Of a stretch of 64,000 bases of DNA, positions 35,455-44,984 are shown piece after piece (within the stretch, counting starts at the first letter, position 1; every line of letters begins with the position of its first letter). The DNA comes from Dokdonia sp. PRO95 (GTDB taxonomy: Bacteria; Bacteroidota; Bacteroidia; Flavobacteriales; Flavobacteriaceae), in NCBI RefSeq assembly GCF_000355805.1, contig NZ_CM001837.1, positions 2,309,299 through 2,373,298 on the forward strand, in the 5' to 3' direction. The translations under genes and the position numbers were made by a program. The notes under the pieces were generated by a model. That model did not search any database, was not told the DNA's origin, and saw only the letters and a program-made list of their open reading frames with translations.

Positions 35455-35473
35455 ACGCTTTCGCGAAAGCGTA
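35455..35473. repeat. TTTCGCGAAA palindrome copy 10 (full)
   Basis: ACGCTTTCGCGAAAGCGTA in the divergent gap between the alpha/beta hydrolase and S1/P1 nuclease genes, where both promoters must lie. Confidence 0.9.
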
Positions 35474-35541
35474 TCTATTCTTAATACTTTTATAACACGC
35501 AACACAGAAGTTTCATTGTACATTTGGCAAAAAAATATTCA

Positions 35542-36315
35542 ATGCGTACACTTATTTCATTATTACTAGTTCTTGTTTTTACATCAAATGTCTCTGCTTA
35601 CGACTGGGGAAAGACAGGCCACAGAGCTACAGGAGCTATTGCAGAAAAATATCTGTCTAAAAAAGCAAGAAAAGCTATTGCCGAAATACTTGATGGCGAG
35701 TCGCTTGCTCTAGTATCTACCTATGCAGATGAGATCAAAAGTGACTCTAAATATAGAAAGTATGGTACACAACATTATGTAAATGTACCTTTTGATAGTA
35801 CATACGATGTACACCCTAAGAATGAAAGAGGAGATATTATTACAGGGATTGAATCATGTATTAATATTATAAAATCAGAAACCGCTACAAAGGAGGAGAA
35901 GGCTTTTAACTTACGAATGCTAGTACATTTTATAGGAGACTTACACCAACCGCTTCACACTGGCATAGGAGAAGATAAAGGTGGAAATGATTTTCAAGTA
36001 CAGTGGTACAATGACGGGACCAACTTACACCGTGTATGGGATACACAAATGATTGAAAGCTACGGTATGAGCTATACCGAACTTGCAGATAATATGCCAG
36101 AAATTACAAAAAGACAACGAGAAGCAATGGCAGCTGGTACCTATAGAGACTGGATGGAGGATAGTAGAACTCTTGTTAAAGATATTTACTCAAAAACTAA
36201 AAAAGGTGATAAACTAGGCTACCGCTATATGTATGATTACTTTAATACATTGAGAGGTCAATTACAAAAAGGAGGAGTGCGCCTAGCTCAACTTCTTAAT
36301 GAGTTACTGGGCTAG
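35542..36315 (+). CDS. Secreted S1/P1-type nuclease
   Basis: A 257-residue zinc-dependent nuclease of the S1/P1 family, exported by MRTLISLLLVLVFTSNVSA. The mature start YDWGKTGHRATG carries the Trp and His ligands of the tri-zinc site. Further ligands: YADEIKSD (Asp), GTQHYVNVP (His), LVHFIGDLHQPLHTG (His, Asp, His) and NLHRVWDTQMI (His, Asp). The ATG at 35542 is used; a TTG at 35524 is less likely. It degrades single-stranded nucleic acid in the periplasm, probably for phosphate or nucleoside gain. Confidence 0.93.
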   Translation: MRTLISLLLVLVFTSNVSAYDWGKTGHRATGAIAEKYLSKKARKAIAEILDGESLALVSTYADEIKSDSKYRKYGTQHYVNVPFDSTYDVHPKNERGDIITGIESCINIIKSETATKEEKAFNLRMLVHFIGDLHQPLHTGIGEDKGGNDFQVQWYNDGTNLHRVWDTQMIESYGMSYTELADNMPEITKRQREAMAAGTYRDWMEDSRTLVKDIYSKTKKGDKLGYRYMYDYFNTLRGQLQKGGVRLAQLLNELLG

Positions 36316-37193
36316 AGTGTATTTTCATCATTAATTACTTCGTCCTCTTTAGTTTTATATTGTTTTGGAGTCATCTCATTGTATTTTTTAAAAATTCTAG
36401 TGAGGTGACTTTCATCTGTAAAGCCTAGCTGGTACGCAATTTCTGAAACCGTGAAGTCTGTATTTTTTAATCTGTATTTTACAAGGTGTAATTTATACAT
36501 GATGATATAATGATGTAGTGAATCTCCAGTCTTTTTCTTGAAGTATGCGCTTAATCCACTACTAGTCATCGATAATTTTTCTGCAATGGCGGCTACTTTC
36601 ATTTTATCCTTATCATATACATGCTGCCTTATATAGTTTAGAATAACGTCTATAGTAGTATGTTGGTCTTTTCTAGAAGTAAAAGATCCTGGTTTGAGGT
36701 CACGTGTAATATTCCTCGCAATAATACTCAAGGTGGTACTTACCATATTTGAGATATTGTGTTTGTAAAACTCTTTGGCCATTTCATATTCAAGTACAAT
36801 GGCATCATGAATTTGCCAGATGAGTTGCTTATCAGAGTCTGCAGTTATAACATCACCTGGTACAAGATTGGGATGCTGTATGATACGCTCTATGCGGTGC
36901 AACCAGTAAGATCGATCAGGCAAGTTCATCTTACTTGAGAATAAAGACTCTGTAAATTGGAAATAGCAAAATGTGGTGACCTCATTTATTTCAAACCAAT
37001 GAGTATCATCTGGGGCGATTAAAAAAATATCTCCTGTATTATAAGAGACAATAAATTCATTGATAAAATGCTTTCCTTTTCCCTCTTCTATAAAAATAAT
37101 TTCAAAATAAGTACGCTTATCTTCGTCTTGATGTCTGTCTAATTTCTTAAACTTTTTTATCAGAAAAGTATCTTGTAAACTGAATCTTTGCAT
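36312..37193 (-). CDS. AraC-family transcription regulator
   Basis: A 293-residue regulator with a cupin-like N-terminal sensing domain (FEIIFIEEGKGKHFINEFIV, DIFLIAPDDTHWFEI) and a C-terminal double HTH (VAAIAEKLSMTSSGLSAYFK and VSEIAYQLGFTDESHLTRIF). Its stop overlaps the nuclease stop by four bases in convergent orientation. The effector is unknown; aromatic or sugar ligands are common in this group. The gene-free stretch with two long stems lies upstream of its start. Confidence 0.92.
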   Translation of the reverse strand: MQRFSLQDTFLIKKFKKLDRHQDEDKRTYFEIIFIEEGKGKHFINEFIVSYNTGDIFLIAPDDTHWFEINEVTTFCYFQFTESLFSSKMNLPDRSYWLHRIERIIQHPNLVPGDVITADSDKQLIWQIHDAIVLEYEMAKEFYKHNISNMVSTTLSIIARNITRDLKPGSFTSRKDQHTTIDVILNYIRQHVYDKDKMKVAAIAEKLSMTSSGLSAYFKKKTGDSLHHYIIMYKLHLVKYRLKNTDFTVSEIAYQLGFTDESHLTRIFKKYNEMTPKQYKTKEDEVINDENTL

Positions 37194-37363
37194 ATGATTT
37201 GGGGATTAAAGATTTGATACTGATTAAGATACAATTTAATTTTTAATAAACATTTAGTCAAATCTTAATGTTTTTCTAAATATTGTACAATTAAAAGTAA
37301 ATTTTATACAAGTTAAAATATACTATGCACGCATAGCTTTGCACCGCAATAATACGAGAGAGC

Positions 37364-37467
37364 AGAGGTGCTGTGGTTTTTTTTGTTTTAAGGTTAGTTT
37401 GTTGGTTTTTTTTAGACATGTGTTAGAGTGAAGCACAACGTCTAGATGTTTCATAAACAGCACCTCT
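37364..37467. ncRNA. Candidate structured RNA or leader, stem I
   Basis: AGAGGTGCTGT at 37364-37374 pairs exactly with ACAGCACCTCT at 37457-37467. Within it, TAGAC at 37413 pairs with GTCTA at 37440, and TGTG with CACA, forming a nested hairpin. No coding frame is supported. The strand is undecided. It could be a small RNA on either strand or part of the AraC leader. No Rfam family is recognised. Confidence 0.35.
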
Positions 37468-37541
37468 TTCTTTCTTGTAATAAATGTTCTGTGCAAAAAT
37501 CCATAGCGGAAAAATACCGAGCATTTATCATAAAATATTTG

Positions 37542-37616
37542 GCCTTAGAAGATTTTGTTATAACGATGTCGAGTAACCCCTAGATTACTAACAGATAAAT
37601 AACTTCTAAGGCTTTT
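37542..37616 (+). ncRNA. Candidate structured RNA or terminator, stem II
   Basis: GCCTTAGAAG at 37542-37551 pairs exactly with CTTCTAAGGC at 37603-37612, followed on the plus strand by TTTTT. The enclosed 51 bases include GTAA/TTAC as an inner pair. With no plus-strand gene ending here, the T run suggests the 3' end of an untranslated transcript. Confidence 0.35.
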
Positions 37617-37680
37617 TGAAAATACACGGCTTTCACCCCTAAGTTAAGAATGTTCCTTCTTGTAATGAGAAGTTTTTAAG

Positions 37681-37712
37681 AGCAAGCGTTTCCCCTAAAC
37701 GTTTGCTTTTTC
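37681..37712. terminator. Terminator of the AlkB-DoxX pair
   Basis: AGCAAGCGTTT/AAACGTTTGCT stem (one mismatch) with a five-base loop. The T run is stronger on the plus strand than on the minus strand, where the AlkB gene ends, so it may also end a plus-strand transcript. Confidence 0.65.
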
Positions 37713-38311
37713 TATGCAATAATTCTAAAAGTAAGATTAATACGAGGAGCCACCTTTCTCGCAGTTTTAGGTAGCTGGTGATGCCAGTAATGTTGTGTGC
37801 TTCCTTGCATTAACAGCAAGCTGCCAGGCTCTAAAATAATCTTAGCTTGCTTAGTTCTATCAACTTTGTTTCTAAATTTAAATAGGCGAGGAGCTCCTAA
37901 ACTTACAGAAGCTATAATAGGATTTTCACCTAACTCCTTCTCATCATCTGCATGCCAGCCGTTACTATCATTTCCATCACGGTATAAATTGAGAAGACAA
38001 GTAGTAAAGGTAACTCCAGCGATCTCTTCTACTCTTTTTTTAATGGCTTCTAATGCATCTGTAAAAGGCTCAGGCATCATGGTAATATTTGAGTAGGAGT
38101 ATGATTTTGCATTGGAACTATAGAGTGCCGTAAGTCTCGGTTGTGGGTATACTTTTCCAAAAACCTTAATATCGTCATGACGCCACGAGATTTCTTCTAA
38201 CAGCGTTTCATAATACGATGCTGCCTCTTCCTCTGTGAGCATGTTCTTGTAATAGGTAACGTCTGCATCTGGGAGGTTAAGTGAATATGGTTCTTCTGGA
38301 AATAATGACAT
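37712..38311 (-). CDS. AlkB-like 2-oxoglutarate/Fe(II) dioxygenase (DNA repair)
   Basis: A 199-residue enzyme of the ALKBH2/AlkB type, which removes methyl groups from alkylated bases. The iron ligands are H and D in NGWHADDEKELG, and a later His (STQHYWHHQLPK). APRINLTFRII gives the Arg that binds 2-oxoglutarate. The N-terminal RHDDIKVFGKVYPQPRLTAL is the nucleotide-recognition lid. Its ATG follows directly on the DoxX stop codon, so the two are co-translated. Confidence 0.93.
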   Translation of the reverse strand: MSLFPEEPYSLNLPDADVTYYKNMLTEEEAASYYETLLEEISWRHDDIKVFGKVYPQPRLTALYSSNAKSYSYSNITMMPEPFTDALEAIKKRVEEIAGVTFTTCLLNLYRDGNDSNGWHADDEKELGENPIIASVSLGAPRLFKFRNKVDRTKQAKIILEPGSLLLMQGSTQHYWHHQLPKTARKVAPRINLTFRIIA

Positions 38312-38659
38312 CTATAAATATTGATAAGCCCAGTAAATTAATCCGAATTGTAATGGTAAGCGCATCCATAATGCCCACAAGGGAAATTTACCCTTCAGCT
38401 TTTCATTACTTAGCATATCGATATGAACCGTAAAAAAAACAATGAGCATCGCAATAATTCCCCAGATTGCAATAGCTCTAGTTTCTTCAAAGAGTAATCC
38501 TACGCCTCCAGCAACTTCTGCCACACCACTCCAAAAAACCATGCCTTTTTTATTAGGAATATAGGAAGGCATAATCGCTCCATATACTCGTGGTTTTATA
38601 AAATGCATGATTCCCGCGAGGATATACATGATAGACATAACATAAAAATGCCAAGGCAT
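38312..38659 (-). CDS. DoxX-like membrane protein
   Basis: A 115-residue protein with four membrane helices: MPWHFYVMSIMYILAGIMHF, then WSGVAEVAGGVGLLFEETRA. The HFxKP motif after helix 1 and the layout match the DoxX family of small quinone- or redox-related proteins. Upstream partner of the AlkB gene with no gap between them. The link to DNA repair is unclear. Confidence 0.85.
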   Translation of the reverse strand: MPWHFYVMSIMYILAGIMHFIKPRVYGAIMPSYIPNKKGMVFWSGVAEVAGGVGLLFEETRAIAIWGIIAMLIVFFTVHIDMLSNEKLKGKFPLWALWMRLPLQFGLIYWAYQYL

Positions 38660-38723
38660 AAGCTATAAATTAGGGTGTTTTATAAAGGTACAACTGTGAT
38701 TTGTAAATTAAGAAAGATGTTTC

Positions 38724-39575
38724 TTAAAACTCTGCGTTATATTTTTTGCTTCCAGCTACGACACCTTCATTAGTTACTTGTAAGTGTTTAGGTAGTTTAT
38801 TATCTCTAGGTAAGACCGCAAGGTAGCGATCTGAGTTACTAGTAAATACATTTTTATACATAGGTTTCCTGTTGAGGTCTAGCATAATTACTAACTCATG
38901 GATAAACTCTTTATGATGTATAAGATCTGTGCTTCCTAAGTGAAAAATACCAGAGAGTTTCCTATTAATAATATAATGCACCTGCTGGCAGAGTTTAGTG
39001 TGCGTAGTAGTATTCATCACCAGATGCGGAAAAACTTCAATGGCATCGCCTAGTAATAATTGGTTTTTGAGCTCCTCAACTCTAGGTGAACCCACGCCAA
39101 AAACCATAGGCAGTCTCACAATTGCATATTGCGACTCTGGTAGGTGCCGCATTAAGAGCGTCTCAATTCTAATTTTTAATTTACCATAGATGCTTTCTGA
39201 GAGTGTTTTGTCATTCTCATAACTAGGATAATTTGTAAAAGCATCAAAAACGTTTGCACTAGAGATAAATACAATACGACAGCCAGATTCTTGAGCATAA
39301 GCAATCATAGATTCATGTGCCTCTAGCTGGTCTCCAAAAGGACCTCTAAGTGCCGCTATAATTACAGATGGTTTTATCTTGAGTAGCACTTCGTACACAT
39401 CATCTTCTACAAGGTCAAACCGTAAATAGTGTTGGTTATCACTGTATATCTTTCCAGAGTGATAGGTACCATAGGTGTTGTAGTACCTATACAATTCCTT
39501 GTATAAAGCACCTCCTAGAAAGCCACTAGCGCCTAGTATTAAAACTTTATCTTTTGATTTTTTAAATGCGATAAT
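38724..39575 (-). CDS. NAD-dependent epimerase / RmlD-like SDR, start codon unclear
   Basis: About 280 residues of an extended SDR. The frame clearly includes the N-terminal Rossmann motif KVLILGASGFLGGALYKEL (around 39545-39490), yet no ATG, GTG or TTG precedes it before an in-frame stop at 39585-39587. ATT at 39575 or ATC at 39572 are the only near-start codons, and the first standard start (TTG at 39494) would remove the NAD site. Later motifs: IVFISSANVFDAF, a Tyr-x-x-x-Lys-like SESIYGKLKIRIE, and YAIVRLPMVFGVG. The substrate is probably a nucleotide sugar. Either a rare start codon or a damaged gene. Confidence 0.75.
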   Translation of the reverse strand: MIAFKKSKDKVLILGASGFLGGALYKELYRYYNTYGTYHSGKIYSDNQHYLRFDLVEDDVYEVLLKIKPSVIIAALRGPFGDQLEAHESMIAYAQESGCRIVFISSANVFDAFTNYPSYENDKTLSESIYGKLKIRIETLLMRHLPESQYAIVRLPMVFGVGSPRVEELKNQLLLGDAIEVFPHLVMNTTTHTKLCQQVHYIINRKLSGIFHLGSTDLIHHKEFIHELVIMLDLNRKPMYKNVFTSNSDRYLAVLPRDNKLPKHLQVTNEGVVAGSKKYNAEF

Positions 39576-39595
39576 TAGATTTTTTTAAATAAAAA

Positions 39596-39636
39596 ACTCC
39601 CGAATTCTAAAAGATAGTCCTTTAGAATTCGGGAGT
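39596..39636 (-). terminator. Terminator of gcvT
   Basis: ACTCCCGAATTCTAAA/TTTAGAATTCGGGAGT, a perfect 16-base stem with a nine-base loop. On the minus strand it is followed by TTTTTTATTT, directly in front of the epimerase frame. Confidence 0.92.
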
Positions 39637-39650
39637 AGCTTTTTGGTTTG

Positions 39651-40742
39651 TTATCCTTTATAAAAAGGTGTCTTTACAACGGTGGCAGGTACTAGATTCT
39701 TACGTATTTGTATGAAAATTTTTGAGTCCGCTTTCGCGAAAGCGGTATCTACATACCCCATACCTATTCCTTTATTTACAGAAGGACCCATAGTTCCAGA
39801 TGTTACGTGACCAATCTTGTTACTATCTGCATCTACAATATCATATCCTTGACGAGGAATTCCTCTTTCTGTAAGTTCAAAACCTATGAGTTTTTGCTTA
39901 GGTCCTTGTTCTTTTTGAGCTTTTAAATGCTCACTGTTTACAAAATCCTTAGTAAATTTTGTTACCCAGCCTAAACCTGCTTCAAGCGGAGAAGTGCTGT
40001 CATCTATATCATTACCATAAAGACAATATCCCATTTCTAAACGTAGTGTATCACGAGCAGCGAGACCAATAGGTTTGATTCCCCAGTTTGCACCAGCTTT
40101 AAAAACATTTTCCCAGAGTTGTGCAGCATCTTCATTTTTACAGTAAATCTCAAAACCACCACTACCAGTATATCCTGTAGCACTAATAATAACATTTTCA
40201 ATACCCGCAAAAGGGGCCACCTCAAACGTATAAAACTTAATGCTTGCAAGATCAACATCTGTAAGTGACTGCATGGCTTCAATAGCTTTAGGTCCTTGAA
40301 TTGCAAGAAGGGAGTGACCCTCAGAGATATTACGTAGCTCTGCATTAAAACTCTTTAAAGTATTTTGAGATTCTAGCCATGCCCAGTCTTTATCTATATT
40401 ACTAGCATTTACCACAAGCATATATTGATCTTCCTTTATACGGTATACAATAAGATCATCCACAATTCCTCCTGTATCATTAGGAAAACAGTTATACTGC
40501 GCACCACCAACTTTTATTTTTGAAACATCGTTAGAACATACCCATTGTAATAATGATAGTGCATTTTCTCCAGATACAAGAAATTCACCCATATGTGAAA
40601 CATCAAATACACCAACACCATTTCTCACAGTGTCGTGCTCTACATTAACACCTTCATAAGAAACTGGCATATTATAACCAGCAAATGGGACCATTTTTGC
40701 ACCTAATGATTCATGTACTTGAGTTAAGGCTGTATTTTTCAT
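39651..40742 (-). CDS. gcvT: Aminomethyltransferase (glycine cleavage T protein)
   Basis: A 363-residue folate enzyme of the glycine cleavage system. It has [16 protein letters not shown], the FDVSHMGEF motif near residue 45-55, the folate-binding [13 protein letters not shown] with its Glu, and [21 protein letters not shown]. The C-terminal barrel ends KTPFYKG. Palindrome copy 11 encodes AFAKAD in a loop near the C-terminus. gcvH and gcvP are not in the window. Confidence 0.97.
   Translation of the reverse strand: MKNTALTQVHESLGAKMVPFAGYNMPVSYEGVNVEHDTVRNGVGVFDVSHMGEFLVSGENALSLLQWVCSNDVSKIKVGGAQYNCFPNDTGGIVDDLIVYRIKEDQYMLVVNASNIDKDWAWLESQNTLKSFNAELRNISEGHSLLAIQGPKAIEAMQSLTDVDLASIKFYTFEVAPFAGIENVIISATGYTGSGGFEIYCKNEDAAQLWENVFKAGANWGIKPIGLAARDTLRLEMGYCLYGNDIDDSTSPLEAGLGWVTKFTKDFVNSEHLKAQKEQGPKQKLIGFELTERGIPRQGYDIVDADSNKIGHVTSGTMGPSVNKGIGMGYVDTAFAKADSKIFIQIRKNLVPATVVKTPFYKG
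39728..39745. repeat. TTTCGCGAAA palindrome copy 11, inside gcvT
   Basis: CCGCTTTCGCGAAAGCGG, full symmetric form, read on the minus strand as Ala-Phe-Ala-Lys-Ala. Confidence 0.9.
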
Positions 40743-40930
40743 CTTTATTATAGTTCTTTTGGTTACACAAATGTATGAAAAGGTCGCAGTTTGCGCGGTA
40801 AATAAAAAGTAAATTATCGATGTAATACCGCAATAAACGATGTCTGTGGTAATATGGGTAATAACCTTTTATGGCATCATCTGTTATTTATTTAATAATT
40901 AAATTTGACGGTTATGCTACAGTAATGATT

Positions 40931-42451
40931 ATGAGAAATGTAACCGTTCTTTTTTTATTTGTTTTATTGCCTGCTCTTGTGTGGTCACAAGAAGGGGTTA
41001 TATGGGAGAAAAGGCTAGATACTTATCCAGTAGATAGAACCACGGAGGCTCAATTAACCACAGATGGAGGATATATTATAGGTGGGCATACTAATAAAAA
41101 AACTACACTAGACCAGTATGCAACTGCAGAGACAGATGTATGGGTTGTCAAACTAGATGGAGAAGGCGTTGTAGATTGGGAACGACTTGTAGCTTCAAGA
41201 AATAAAGCAGTACTCAAAAGAATATTTCAGTCACCAGAGGAGGCAAGACTCATTAAATCTACAGTAATAAATGCAGATAGTACTGCATCTACAAATACAG
41301 ACGAATTTACTATTTCTCAAAATCCAGAACCACCACAAAAGATTAAATCTAGAATGGTGCGTTCAAGTAGATCAAGTTATACTACACTAGAAGATAGCTA
41401 CAGTGATCCTACATTTTTAGAACAAGAAGTTACAGAGGTTGAAATCACAGCATCTCAAGATGACCTGTGGAGACTGCATCTTGATCCAGCTTTACAGATG
41501 AACTGGAATAAAAATAAGCTTGCTGGTACGGAGCGCAAACTACGTAGTGTTACCATCTCTGAAGCTGGAAGTACGCTTGCCGCAGGCTATGCGACCAAGG
41601 CAACTGCAGAAAATACAACTACCCTAGGCGATAAAGATTTTTATGTAGCAAGTTATGGTAAGACAGGAAATTTAGAGTGGTCTACTACAATAGGTGGTTC
41701 AAAAGACGATCAGATTGTAAAGACCATTGCTACTCAAGACGGAGGTTTTATACTGGGCGGTATCTCTGAGTCTGGAATAGGAGGAACAAAAACAACAAAA
41801 AATCTAGGAGGAACAGACTGGTGGGTTGTTAAGATAGATAGTCATGGTAATATAGTATGGCAACGTAGTTTTGGGAATTTTACAGATGATAAGCTTACTT
41901 CGCTACAAGAGCTTGATAATGGAGATGTTTTGCTAGGAGGTACCAAGGCAATTATAGCAAAAGATCAATACCGTACCGCTCAGAATGGAGGTGTCACAGA
42001 AGACTTTTCTATTATTAAAATCAATAAGGTAGGTATTGTAAAATGGCAATTAGAATTAGGAGGCTCTGGTAGAGAATATCTTACTAGCGCATTGCAAAAA
42101 GAGAATAATGAGGTAATCATATCTGGCATGAGCTATACCGAATCAGACAACCCTAGCGGTCAGGAAGATGAGGTAAGTGATATCTGGGTGATTAATTATG
42201 GAATTAAGAACCTAGAATCATTTGATGAAATTTTAAAGAAACGATTTGGAAAAAAGCGTACAGTGTTTAGATCTAATGCTACAAAACGTTTCAACCGACT
42301 TGAATACTACGACGAGCAAGGTAATCTTCTAGATACAAGATATACCTATAAAATTAAGCGTCTTGCCCTGAAACATGCAGAGATCGTAAAAGGCACAAAA
42401 TACATACGTGTACTCTCTGGCAATACAGCAGCCATTGTAGACTGGAACTAA
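40931..42451 (+). CDS. Secreted beta-propeller-like repeat protein
   Basis: A 506-residue secreted protein with signal peptide MRNVTVLFLFVLLPALVWSQ; this start is chosen over an upstream ATG at 40871 whose extra residues lack signal character. Repeats of the type TTDGGYIIGGHTNKKT, VWVVKLDGEGVVDWERL, GGTDWWVVKIDSHGNIVWQR run through most of the protein and suggest a propeller like that in the lipoprotein at 22611-24131. The C-terminal 60 residues (FNRLEYYDEQGNLLDTRY) differ. Function unknown. Confidence 0.8.
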   Translation: MRNVTVLFLFVLLPALVWSQEGVIWEKRLDTYPVDRTTEAQLTTDGGYIIGGHTNKKTTLDQYATAETDVWVVKLDGEGVVDWERLVASRNKAVLKRIFQSPEEARLIKSTVINADSTASTNTDEFTISQNPEPPQKIKSRMVRSSRSSYTTLEDSYSDPTFLEQEVTEVEITASQDDLWRLHLDPALQMNWNKNKLAGTERKLRSVTISEAGSTLAAGYATKATAENTTTLGDKDFYVASYGKTGNLEWSTTIGGSKDDQIVKTIATQDGGFILGGISESGIGGTKTTKNLGGTDWWVVKIDSHGNIVWQRSFGNFTDDKLTSLQELDNGDVLLGGTKAIIAKDQYRTAQNGGVTEDFSIIKINKVGIVKWQLELGGSGREYLTSALQKENNEVIISGMSYTESDNPSGQEDEVSDIWVINYGIKNLESFDEILKKRFGKKRTVFRSNATKRFNRLEYYDEQGNLLDTRYTYKIKRLALKHAEIVKGTKYIRVLSGNTAAIVDWN

Positions 42452-42602
42452 TCATCTAATTCGTTCATCATCTTGTGTGGTGTTTATATACCTACCCATA
42501 GGTGACAGAACTATTGATTCCTCATGTTAATTAGACTTAAAGATAAAGCCTAGCTTAGTTGAAATTAGGTTTTTTACGCTACGAGATGTGAATTTGAGAA
42601 CA

Positions 42603-42617
42603 TTTTCGCGAAAGCGA
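42603..42617. repeat. TTTCGCGAAA palindrome copy 12 (right arm form)
   Basis: TTTTCGCGAAAGCGA ends two bases before the thrC stop codon. Confidence 0.85.
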
Positions 42618-42618
42618 A

Positions 42619-43920
42619 CTATGCCAACAAATACGTCTTTAACTCGTCATAATTCTTCACAGGAACGGTATCCATCGTTTTATCCATCAACTCCTTGATC
42701 TGTTCGGGGAGATCAATGTTACCCACTACGGGTGTGACTGCTGGTAAAAACTTAACAGGATGGGCAGTTTCTAAAAATACTCCGTAAGCGTCTGGTTTGT
42801 CTTGCAAATAGGCCTTGAGTCCTAAGTAACCAACGGCTCCGTGAGGGTCTGCTATATAATTATGATTTTCATGCAAATCGAGCATCGCACCGCGTGTGGC
42901 ATTATCACAATAGGAGTATGACGAAAACTTTTGAGATAGTAATTGCCTGTCGTTTTCAAATAGCTGTAGTACTCTTATGAAGTTACTAGGGTCACTCACA
43001 TCCATTGCATTACTTATCGTCGCAACCGTTGTCGTAGGGGTGTAGACTCCGCTTTGCATAAACCTAGGGATGGTTGTATTACTATTTACCGCAGCTACAA
43101 ATTGGTGCACCGGCATTCCCATCATATGAGCTACCATACCAGCACATATATTACCAAAGTTCCCACTAGGAACAGAAAACACGAGAGAATCTGCTTTTCC
43201 TTGCTTCTTTAATTCTTTATAAGCAAATAAATAATACAAGGACTGTGGTAGCCATCGTGCGACATTAATACTATTTGCAGAGGTGAGTTGTTTTGTACTT
43301 GTAATTTCTTTGTCTAAAAAAGCCTTCTTGACCATCGCTTGGCAATCATCAAAAGTACCGTCAACTTCAAGTGCGGTGATATTTTCTCCTAATGTGGTGA
43401 GCTGTCGCTCTTGCACATCAGATACTTTGCCAGAAGGGTAGAGGATTACCACTTTTATCCCTGGTACTTTGTAGAAGCCTCTAGCTACGGCTCCACCCGT
43501 GTCACCACTGGTAGCCACTAATACGGTAACTTCTTCTTGTTGATTACGTTCTTTTAAGAAGTGACCCAGACAGCGCGCCATAAAGCGAGCTCCTACATCT
43601 TTAAAAGCCATGGTAGGCCCATGAAAAAGCTCTAGTGTTGCCGCATTATCTTCTATAGGAACTAACGGGAAATCAAAAGAAAGAACATCTGTTACTATTT
43701 CTTTAAGTGTAGCTTCGTCCATACTATCGCCCACAAAAGGTTTCATCACTTCGACAGCGATTTCTTCTTTGGATAATTGCTCAAGCTGCTCCCAAAAGGT
43801 AGCAGGAAGCACTGGGATATTTTCAGGAAAGTAAAGTCCTTTATCTGGAGCAATTCCTCGTATTACTGCATCATCAAAAGTGACCGTTTGCGCTTGCTTA
43901 TTAAGGCTGTAGTATTTCAT
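42619..43920 (-). CDS. thrC: Threonine synthase
   Basis: A 433-residue PLP enzyme that converts phosphohomoserine to threonine. The N-terminal IRGIAPDKGLYFPENIP is typical. The PLP lysine lies in LFHGPTMAFKDVGARF (about residue 109), phosphate-binding loops are ATSGDTGGAVARGF and VPSGNFGNICAGM, and HPVKFLPAV is near the end. In Bacteroidetes thrC often follows thrA and thrB; here neither is adjacent, so the gene stands alone. Confidence 0.97.
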   Translation of the reverse strand: MKYYSLNKQAQTVTFDDAVIRGIAPDKGLYFPENIPVLPATFWEQLEQLSKEEIAVEVMKPFVGDSMDEATLKEIVTDVLSFDFPLVPIEDNAATLELFHGPTMAFKDVGARFMARCLGHFLKERNQQEEVTVLVATSGDTGGAVARGFYKVPGIKVVILYPSGKVSDVQERQLTTLGENITALEVDGTFDDCQAMVKKAFLDKEITSTKQLTSANSINVARWLPQSLYYLFAYKELKKQGKADSLVFSVPSGNFGNICAGMVAHMMGMPVHQFVAAVNSNTTIPRFMQSGVYTPTTTVATISNAMDVSDPSNFIRVLQLFENDRQLLSQKFSSYSYCDNATRGAMLDLHENHNYIADPHGAVGYLGLKAYLQDKPDAYGVFLETAHPVKFLPAVTPVVGNIDLPEQIKELMDKTMDTVPVKNYDELKTYLLA

Positions 43921-44079
43921 ATATAGATAACTAGCTAACTAACATTATGCATTTTGTTTGTAAAGTAAATCTAATAGATTTTAATCAGAAATATGACTAA
44001 ATAGCACTAAGATGCAGTATGCTGATAGTAATAGATTAGGGTTTTTGGTTTTGATAATCAGTAAGTTGTGGTAAAAATA

Positions 44080-44106
44080 AAACGCCATTCATTTAGAATG
44101 GCGTTT
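44080..44106 (-). terminator. Terminator of the 44133-44921 gene
   Basis: AAACGCCATTC/GAATGGCGTTT stem with a five-base loop. On the minus strand a T-rich tail (TTTTATTTTTAC) follows. Confidence 0.85.
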
Positions 44107-44132
44107 GTTTATATTTTGTGTAAGATGATTAT

Positions 44133-44921
44133 CTACTCTACAAGTACTCCACCTTCAGGCTTTGAAAAAGTAGCAATATCTAGTTTAGTCGCAGTTGCTG
44201 TAGGATTTGTAAAATTCATAGCATTTCTCATTTCTGTAGGCTTGCCATCTACTACCTTGTACCATTGTAGTTCGCTAGGTAACTTAAGACCATTTACATT
44301 TTGCCATTTTGCATACTTAATAAAACTGTAGCGCTCACTTGGTCCATCACCTCCTGCAGTTACTGTATATGCTAGCCATGCCATTTCGTTTGTAGTTGGG
44401 TCATTATATAAGATATAATTGTCATCTGGACTGTCACCTACATCTTTGCCGTAGCTAATTTTTGTCCCAGGGTAGCTTACACCATCCATTTCTAACGCAG
44501 GAACCTCTGAGTATGTGATGCCTTCATCACTTAGTACAAATGGCATCGCATAAAAATAAAACATCAAGTTATGATAAAAACGGGCTCTCTCTGGTTGAAA
44601 AGCGATGGTATCTTGTTTTAACCATAAGTCTTTACCGTCAAATCCTAGTACAAAATCTTTAGTTTCAATACGTGTATTACGCGATTTAAGATCAACAGTG
44701 TGTATTTCATTTATGTCTCCTTTAGGTAAGGTAAAACATAAATTGTTCATGTTATTCCAAGTGTCAATTCCTCCGTGAGCTTCAAATACTTTAGAAATTT
44801 GATCTGGGTACACTCTTGATGGAGTCTCCACCACAGCAATTTCTTCTGTTTTTACGGTTGATTCATTTTTACAACTTGCAAAAGCAATAAGTCCAGCAAG
44901 CAATAGGATAGATTTGTTCAT
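44133..44921 (-). CDS. Lipoprotein, DUF6503-like
   Basis: A 262-residue lipoprotein: MNKSILLLAGLIAFASCKNE with lipobox FASC. The mature part starts with a helix containing ISKVFEAHGGIDTWNNMNNL, a pattern of proteins that bind lipids or act in LolA-like folds, and then a strand-rich region (LGFDGKDLWLKQDTIAFQ). I place it near DUF6503 from memory of similar flavobacterial proteins. Periplasmic or outer-membrane. Function unknown. Confidence 0.65.
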   Translation of the reverse strand: MNKSILLLAGLIAFASCKNESTVKTEEIAVVETPSRVYPDQISKVFEAHGGIDTWNNMNNLCFTLPKGDINEIHTVDLKSRNTRIETKDFVLGFDGKDLWLKQDTIAFQPERARFYHNLMFYFYAMPFVLSDEGITYSEVPALEMDGVSYPGTKISYGKDVGDSPDDNYILYNDPTTNEMAWLAYTVTAGGDGPSERYSFIKYAKWQNVNGLKLPSELQWYKVVDGKPTEMRNAMNFTNPTATATKLDIATFSKPEGGVLVE

Positions 44922-44984
44922 AGTATATTAATTGGTTAGAATTTGTAAGGTAGTCGTATGGAATTTATAGTCTTACAAAACTCG

